NCBI GenBank assembly: GCA_029776125.1 | Contig: JARVJS010000065.1 | Location: 1-16,314, forward strand | Length of the DNA: 16,314 nucleotides | From: Nitrososphaeria archaeon | Lineage (GTDB): Archaea; Thermoproteota; Nitrososphaeria; JACIWG01 | Reading direction: 5' to 3' | Shown here: piece after piece, positions 11,710 to 16,314 of the stretch | Numbering within the stretch: position 1 is the stretch's first letter | How the letters are laid out: each line of letters begins with the position of its first letter | The notes under the pieces: generated by a model | Database searches by the model: none | The model's input: the letters and a program-made list of their open reading frames with translations, nothing else | What the model was told of the DNA's origin: nothing | Translations under genes and position numbers: made by a program

Positions 11710-14460
11710 ATGGCTGTTGATCCAAAAGAATTTGAATTAGAATACTTTAAAAAGAATGGGTTTATTAGGCAAAAGTGTAAAGTTTGTGGCACACACTTTT
11801 GGTCACAGAGGATTTCTGATGTTTGTGGAGAAAGTCCATGCGTTGAGAATACATTTATAGAAAACACACCAACAACTCTTCATCTGGATTTAAACGGAGT
11901 TAGAGAAACATTCCTTAATTTTTTTAATAAAAATGGACACACGATAATTGAACCTTATCCAGTAGTCTGTAGGTGGAGGGATGATCTTTTAGTTACAATT
12001 GCAAGTATAGTAGATTTTCAGCCGTATGTGACAAATGGTGAACTTCCGCCACCAGCAAATCCATTAGTTGTCAGCCAACCTTGTCTACGATTTGAAGACA
12101 TAGACAATGTAGGCGTCACTTCTGGAAGACATCTCACCATATTTGAAATGGGGGGAGCACATGCATTTAACTATCCAGAAAAAGAAGTTTACTGGAAAGA
12201 TAAAACAGTAGAGTATCACCACGAACTTATTACAAAAGTTTTCGGTGTTAAAAGTGAAAAAATTTCCTATAAAGAACACCTTTGGTCAGGAGGAGGAAAC
12301 GCAGGACCTGCAGTTGAAGCAATTGTCGATGGCCTTGAAATTTCAACTTTAGTTTTTATGTGCTATAAAATGGAAAATGGGCATTGGGTACCAACAATTG
12401 TTCGTACAGTTGATACAGGATATGGATTGGAAAGATGGGCTTGGCTCAGTTTAGGAACGCCGACAGCATTCCATGCAATATTTGGACCACTTCTACCAAA
12501 ATTTATGGAGATTATGGGAGTAGAATGTGAGAATAGAGTTCTAATAGAGACAGGAAAACTTTCTGGAGCATTGAATGTGGAGAATCCTAATTTATCAAAT
12601 CAAACTAGAGAGAAAGTGGCAAAAAGACTTGGCTTTTCAGTGGAAGAATATATGAGGAGGATAGAGCCATTCGAAAAAGTCTGTACAGTTCTAGACCACA
12701 CTAAAGCACTAGCTTTCTTATTAGCAGAGGGGGTAGTGCCTTCTAACGTTAAAACAGGGTATTTAGCAAGAATGCTATTAAGGAGAATTTATCGAATACT
12801 CTACGAATTTAAATGTGAAAACCAGCTTCTTGAGTTATTGGGATATCAAATAGATTATTGGGGAAAATTTTTTAGAAACATAGAAATTAGTAGGAATGAA
12901 ATACTTAAGCTAGCACAAATAGAAGTTGAAAAATATAAAAGGACATTAGAAAGAGAGATGGAAATACTTATAAAAAAGTTGAATAATTTACGAAAGGAGG
13001 GAAAAAGGGAAGTACCAAGAGAAGTTATAGTAGAAGCATATGAATCACATGGAATTCATCCCATGCAACTTAAGGAACAAGCAATGAAACTTGGACTTAT
13101 TACTAACATTCCACAAGACTTTTTCTCTTCAATAATAAAAATGCATACCAGGAAGACAGCAGAGATAGAAGAAAAGGATGAACTTGAAACAATACTTTTA
13201 GAAAAAAAGATCCCATCCACTGAAAAACTTTTTTATGAAGACCCAAAGCTCTTACAATTTAAGGCAAAGGTTATACATGTACATAATAACTACATAGTTT
13301 TAGATAGAACAGCATTCTATGCAGAAAGTGGAGGACAATTATCTGATATTGGAAAAATCACTTGGAAAGACCGTGAAGGTGTCGTCAAATATGTTAAAAA
13401 GATCGGGGGAATAATTGTACATGAAGTCGAAGGAGCAACACCCCCACTTAACACGGAAATTATAGGATATGTTGATAAGGAAAGAAGGGAACAATTGTCA
13501 ATACATCATACTGCAACACATATAATCAATGGGGCTGCTAGAAAAGTGCTAGGCGAACATGTCTGGCAAGCAGGTGCACAAAAAGATGTGAAAGAAGCGC
13601 GCTTAGATATCACGCATTATACAAATATTACAGAAGAAGAAATTAAAAGAATAGAAGAGATAGCTAATGAAATAGTAAGAAAAAATATTCAGGTAGAAAT
13701 TTATACTCTACCCAGATTGGAGGCAGAAAAAAGGTATGGTTATAGACTTTACCAAGGTGGAGTTGTACCAGGAAGAGAAATAAGGGTAATAAAGATAGGA
13801 GATCATGATGTAGAAGCATGTGGAGGAACACATGTTTTAAATACTGGTGAAATAGGATTTATTAAAGTAGTTAAAGTAGAACATATTCAAGATGGAGTTG
13901 AAAGGATAGTGTTTGTAGCAGGCAAAGCAGCTCTCGAGAAAGTTCAAGAAGCTTTTGGAATATTAAAGGATGTATCAAGGAAAATGCAGATACCTCCAGA
14001 AAAAATTGTAGAATCTGTTGAAAAAATAATTAAAGAAAATGAAGAGATAAGGAGAAAGATAAAAAAGTACTCAAAAAGATTGTCTGAGTACGCACTACCA
14101 TACATTAAGGAAAAAGCAGAAATACTTTCAGGAATAAGATTATATTATGTTGTAAACAATGACTTAGACGAAAGCACACATATTGAAATTGGTAGTACTG
14201 CGATAGAGGAAATACAGAATTTACTCTATTGTGCATTAATTCCTTTAAACAATGTGGTTCAAGTAGTAGTATTTTCAGGCAAACAGGCTCAAGAAAAAGG
14301 CATTAGCGCAAAGGATGTTGCAAATTTTGTAGCAAAGATACTTGATGGAGCGGCTGGTGGCGATAAGAGATTCGGTAGAGGTGGAGGAAAAAATATTGAT
14401 AAATTAAATATAATAAAAGATAAACTAATAGAATATTTGAAGGATAAGAGGTGCGAATAG
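11710..14460 (+). CDS. alaS: Alanyl-tRNA synthetase, archaeal type
   Basis: Charges tRNA-Ala and edits Ser/Gly mischarging. 916 residues from ATG 11710 (GTG 11695 would add five), usual for the archaeal enzyme. The archaea-specific N-terminal zinc module has C23-x2-C26 and C39-x4-C44. The class II aminoacylation core follows, with VSQPCLRFEDIDNVG as motif 2 and VDTGYGLERWAW as motif 3. The editing domain has H-x3-H (HTATH, ~599-603) and CGGTH (~703-707), the zinc-binding editing residues. The C-Ala domain ends with GGGKN near 890. All key residues are present. The stop is three bases before leuS. Confidence 0.97.
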   Translation: MAVDPKEFELEYFKKNGFIRQKCKVCGTHFWSQRISDVCGESPCVENTFIENTPTTLHLDLNGVRETFLNFFNKNGHTIIEPYPVVCRWRDDLLVTIASIVDFQPYVTNGELPPPANPLVVSQPCLRFEDIDNVGVTSGRHLTIFEMGGAHAFNYPEKEVYWKDKTVEYHHELITKVFGVKSEKISYKEHLWSGGGNAGPAVEAIVDGLEISTLVFMCYKMENGHWVPTIVRTVDTGYGLERWAWLSLGTPTAFHAIFGPLLPKFMEIMGVECENRVLIETGKLSGALNVENPNLSNQTREKVAKRLGFSVEEYMRRIEPFEKVCTVLDHTKALAFLLAEGVVPSNVKTGYLARMLLRRIYRILYEFKCENQLLELLGYQIDYWGKFFRNIEISRNEILKLAQIEVEKYKRTLEREMEILIKKLNNLRKEGKREVPREVIVEAYESHGIHPMQLKEQAMKLGLITNIPQDFFSSIIKMHTRKTAEIEEKDELETILLEKKIPSTEKLFYEDPKLLQFKAKVIHVHNNYIVLDRTAFYAESGGQLSDIGKITWKDREGVVKYVKKIGGIIVHEVEGATPPLNTEIIGYVDKERREQLSIHHTATHIINGAARKVLGEHVWQAGAQKDVKEARLDITHYTNITEEEIKRIEEIANEIVRKNIQVEIYTLPRLEAEKRYGYRLYQGGVVPGREIRVIKIGDHDVEACGGTHVLNTGEIGFIKVVKVEHIQDGVERIVFVAGKAALEKVQEAFGILKDVSRKMQIPPEKIVESVEKIIKENEEIRRKIKKYSKRLSEYALPYIKEKAEILSGIRLYYVVNNDLDESTHIEIGSTAIEEIQNLLYCALIPLNNVVQVVVFSGKQAQEKGISAKDVANFVAKILDGAAGGDKRFGRGGGKNIDKLNIIKDKLIEYLKDKRCE

Positions 14461-14463
14461 CAA

Positions 14464-16245
14464 ATGTTACAATATGAGAAAAAATGGATAGAGGCTTGGA
14501 AAAGGGATAGAATATTTGAAGTAGATAGGGATAGTTCTAAAGAAAAATTTTTTGTAAACGCCCCTTTTCCCTATATGAATGGACCATTACATATTGGGCA
14601 TGCATTTACTTATACAAGATTAGATGCTTTTGCTAGATACAAAAGAATGAAGGGCTATAACGTTTTATTCCCATTTGCATGGCACTGGACAGGGGAGGCA
14701 GTAGCGGGACAATCAGTTAGATTAAAAAAGGGTGATCCGGCAGTAATTAGAGCATTTGTGGAAATTGATGGAATACCCCCTAACGAAATTGAAAAGTTTA
14801 CTTCACCTTACAATTTGGCAGAATATTATACAAAAGTAAGTAAGGAAGCCTTATATGAACTTGGACTTTCTATAGACTGGCGAAGAGAATTTTATACAAC
14901 GAGCTACAATAAAGGTTTCAGCAAATTCATAGAATGGCAGTACCTTAAATTAAGAGAGAGAAAGTATGTTATAAGAGGCTCCCATCCAGTTGTATGGTGC
15001 CCCTTTGACCAGAGTCCTACAGGTGATCACGATAGACTTGAAGGCGAAGGAGTTTCTCCTGAAGAATTTTATCTTGTGTTCTTTAAAATGGAGGATGCGT
15101 TTTTAGCAGCAGCCACCTTTAGACCAGAAACAATTTATGGCGCTACAAACGTTTGGATACTTCCCAATGGAGAATATGCAAAGGTAAAAGTTAATGATAA
15201 AAATCTCATAGTTAGCAAAGAAACATTAACCAAGTTTACCGAGCAAGAAAAGAAAATTGAAGTAATTAGATTCTTTTACGGAAAAGAACTTGTAGGGAAG
15301 GAATGTATTGTCCCACTATCTGGCCATAAAGTACCAATTTTGCCTGCAACATTTATTGACCCAGCATATGGTACTGGGGTAGTATATAGTGTACCAGCAC
15401 ATGCGCCATATGATTGGTTAGCATTAAGGGATTTACTTAATAGTTCAAACGAAAACTTAAAGAAAATAATTGCTAATATAAAGCCAATTTCAATAATTAA
15501 AGTCGATGGATTCGGAGAATATCCTGCTATTGAAATAGTGGAACAAATGGGAGTAAAAGACCAAAATGACAAAGAAGCTGAAAAGGCGACAGAAATAGTG
15601 TATAGCAAAGAATTCCATACTGGAATAATGAAAGAAAATTGTGGACCATTTAGTGGAATGCCAGTTAAAGAGGCTAAGGTAAAGGTTTTTGAGAAGTTAC
15701 TTTTAGAAGGGTTAGGTGACAAAATTTATGATCTTCCACAAATAGTTAGATGTAGGTGTGGGACTAGGTGTATAGTGAAAATTTTAAGAGACCAATGGTT
15801 CCTAAATTATAGTAATCCTGATTGGAAAGAAAAAGTTCGTGAACATGTTAAAACAATGAAAATATTTCCTGAAGAAGCTAGAGCGTGGATATTTGCTACA
15901 ATTGACTGGTTAAACAATTGGCCATGTGCAAGAAAAACTGGAATGGGGACCCCGCTTCCTTGGGACAAGGAATGGATTGTTGAAACATTAAGTGATTCTA
16001 CGATTTATATGGCATACTATATTATAAGTAAATATGTAAACAGCGGTGTAATTGATCCAGAAAAGATGATACCAGAATTCTTCGACTACGTGCTTTTAGG
16101 CGAGGGGGAAATAGAAGAAGTTGCAAAAAAGAGTGGTATAGAATTAAACGTCCTAAAAAATATTCGAGAAGATTTTCTTTACTGGTATCCTGTAGACTTA
16201 AGAAATTCTGCCAAAGAACTTATTCCAAATCATCTACGTACTTGA
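14464..16245 (+). CDS. leuS: Leucyl-tRNA synthetase, archaeal/eukaryotic type, 3'-truncated
   Basis: Charges tRNA-Leu. The class I catalytic domain starts with NAPFPYMNGPLHIGHAFTYT, with HIGH at residues 43-46. The inserted CP1 editing domain shows TFRPETIYGATN (~219-230) and YGTGVVYSVPAHAPYDW (~302-318), the threonine-rich and aspartate motifs that remove mischarged amino acids. A Cys cluster RCRCGTRC lies near 430. The frame remains normal to ELIPNHL at 16218-16236, then ends after two unrelated residues. Archaeal LeuRS proteins are usually over 900 residues, so the KMSKS motif, the anticodon-binding and the C-terminal domains are missing. The loss coincides with a change to more G+C-rich sequence of a different gene, so this is an interrupted gene or a chimeric join rather than a natural short form. 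Confidence 0.93.
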   Translation: MLQYEKKWIEAWKRDRIFEVDRDSSKEKFFVNAPFPYMNGPLHIGHAFTYTRLDAFARYKRMKGYNVLFPFAWHWTGEAVAGQSVRLKKGDPAVIRAFVEIDGIPPNEIEKFTSPYNLAEYYTKVSKEALYELGLSIDWRREFYTTSYNKGFSKFIEWQYLKLRERKYVIRGSHPVVWCPFDQSPTGDHDRLEGEGVSPEEFYLVFFKMEDAFLAAATFRPETIYGATNVWILPNGEYAKVKVNDKNLIVSKETLTKFTEQEKKIEVIRFFYGKELVGKECIVPLSGHKVPILPATFIDPAYGTGVVYSVPAHAPYDWLALRDLLNSSNENLKKIIANIKPISIIKVDGFGEYPAIEIVEQMGVKDQNDKEAEKATEIVYSKEFHTGIMKENCGPFSGMPVKEAKVKVFEKLLLEGLGDKIYDLPQIVRCRCGTRCIVKILRDQWFLNYSNPDWKEKVREHVKTMKIFPEEARAWIFATIDWLNNWPCARKTGMGTPLPWDKEWIVETLSDSTIYMAYYIISKYVNSGVIDPEKMIPEFFDYVLLGEGEIEEVAKKSGIELNVLKNIREDFLYWYPVDLRNSAKELIPNHLRT

Positions 16246-16312
16246 AGTACACGGATGGGATTGGAACCTGATGTTTGAAGACGTAGCTCCACACATCTCT
16301 CCAGGTGAAGTT
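16220..16312 (-). pseudogene. PAPS-reductase / sulfate-adenylyltransferase family fragment
   Basis: On the minus strand, read from the right edge, the frame is NFTWRDVWSYVFKHQVPIP then SVYFKYVD, followed by DDLE and a stop at 16222-16220. The pattern N-[FW]-T-x-x-D-V-W-x-Y-[IV]-x-x-x-x-[IV]-P-[IV] is typical of the PP-loop PAPS reductase (CysH/CysD-like) family, which acts on activated sulfate or transfers AMP to sulfate. Only ~27 residues are recognisable, so the exact member cannot be named. Its end is truncated exactly where leuS is truncated on the other strand. About half of the bases are G/C, richer than leuS. Confidence 0.5.
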
Positions 16313-16314
16313 GT

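Noticed and set aside
15276..15722. 148-codon minus-strand frame inside leuS
   Set aside because: The plus strand encodes well-conserved LeuRS editing-domain sequence across the same bases; the antisense translation shows no recognisable motif.
16253..16272. TGGGATTGGAACC resembling the tRNA-Leu T-arm (TGGGATTTGAACC), as a possible attachment-site copy
   Set aside because: The match is short, imperfect and lies within a frame matching a sulfate-metabolism enzyme. Surrounding tRNA sequence is not repeated.
16238..16314. Plus-strand frame reading VLEVHGWDWNLMFEDVAPHI
   Set aside because: Open but unrelated to any family I recognise. The minus-strand frame of the same bases matches the PAPS-reductase pattern, so the plus-strand reading is taken as antisense.
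1..16314. CRISPR array, transposase, integrase or defence operon
   Set aside because: I looked for regularly spaced direct repeats, terminal inverted repeats and recombinase motifs across the window and saw none.

Overview
The window is a low-G+C archaeal sequence. It carries archaeal information-processing genes (aIF6, prefoldin alpha, FtsY, a 58-residue SecE, Spt5, L11, L1, L10, archaeal-type L12, archaeal AlaRS and LeuRS), A-type ATPase stalk subunits, the Zn-binding PyrI chain and the archaeal D-aminoacyl-tRNA deacylase DtdA. The order pfdA-ftsY-...-secE-spt5-rpl11-rpl1-rpl10-rpl12-alaS resembles that of Sulfolobus and relatives, so I infer a member of the TACK/Thermoproteota branch. I cannot name a lower rank.

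Layout. (1) 1-1870 is an accessory or left-end region: a 3'-truncated P-type ATPase remnant, an AT-rich spacer, a class II tRNA-Leu(UAG) on the minus strand, three uncharacterised plus-strand genes with T/G-rich coding strands, and a well-formed candidate C/D-box guide RNA on the minus strand behind pyrB. (2) pyrB and pyrI face away from each other across a short shared promoter region. pyrI leads a tight unit pyrI-atpH-atpE-atpF-eif6, in which atpF has no ATG/GTG/TTG start. (3) pfdA-ftsY, then argF-dtdA with a TTGA stop/start overlap. (4) secE-spt5-rpl11-rpl1-rpl10, with rpl12 inverted and convergent with rpl10 (1-base gap) and divergent from alaS. (5) alaS followed by leuS, which is cut off. 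The last ~80 bases read as a truncated PAPS-reductase-like gene on the minus strand.

The genes fall into working groups. Pyrimidine synthesis has both aspartate carbamoyltransferase chains. Part of the A-ATPase peripheral stalk and regulatory subunit is present. Ribosome maturation, nascent-chain folding and membrane targeting are represented by aIF6, prefoldin, FtsY and SecE. Transcription elongation and the ribosomal stalk are represented by Spt5, L11, L1, L10 and L12. Aminoacylation and proofreading are represented by DtdA, AlaRS and LeuRS.

The strongest unusual signals are the inverted rpl12 beside an L10 without the usual acidic tail, the start-codon anomaly of atpF, the candidate C/D sRNA, a TGT-like protein lacking the catalytic signature, and end segments that look like chimeric joins or rearrangement breakpoints. 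I did not find a defence system, CRISPR array or transposase.
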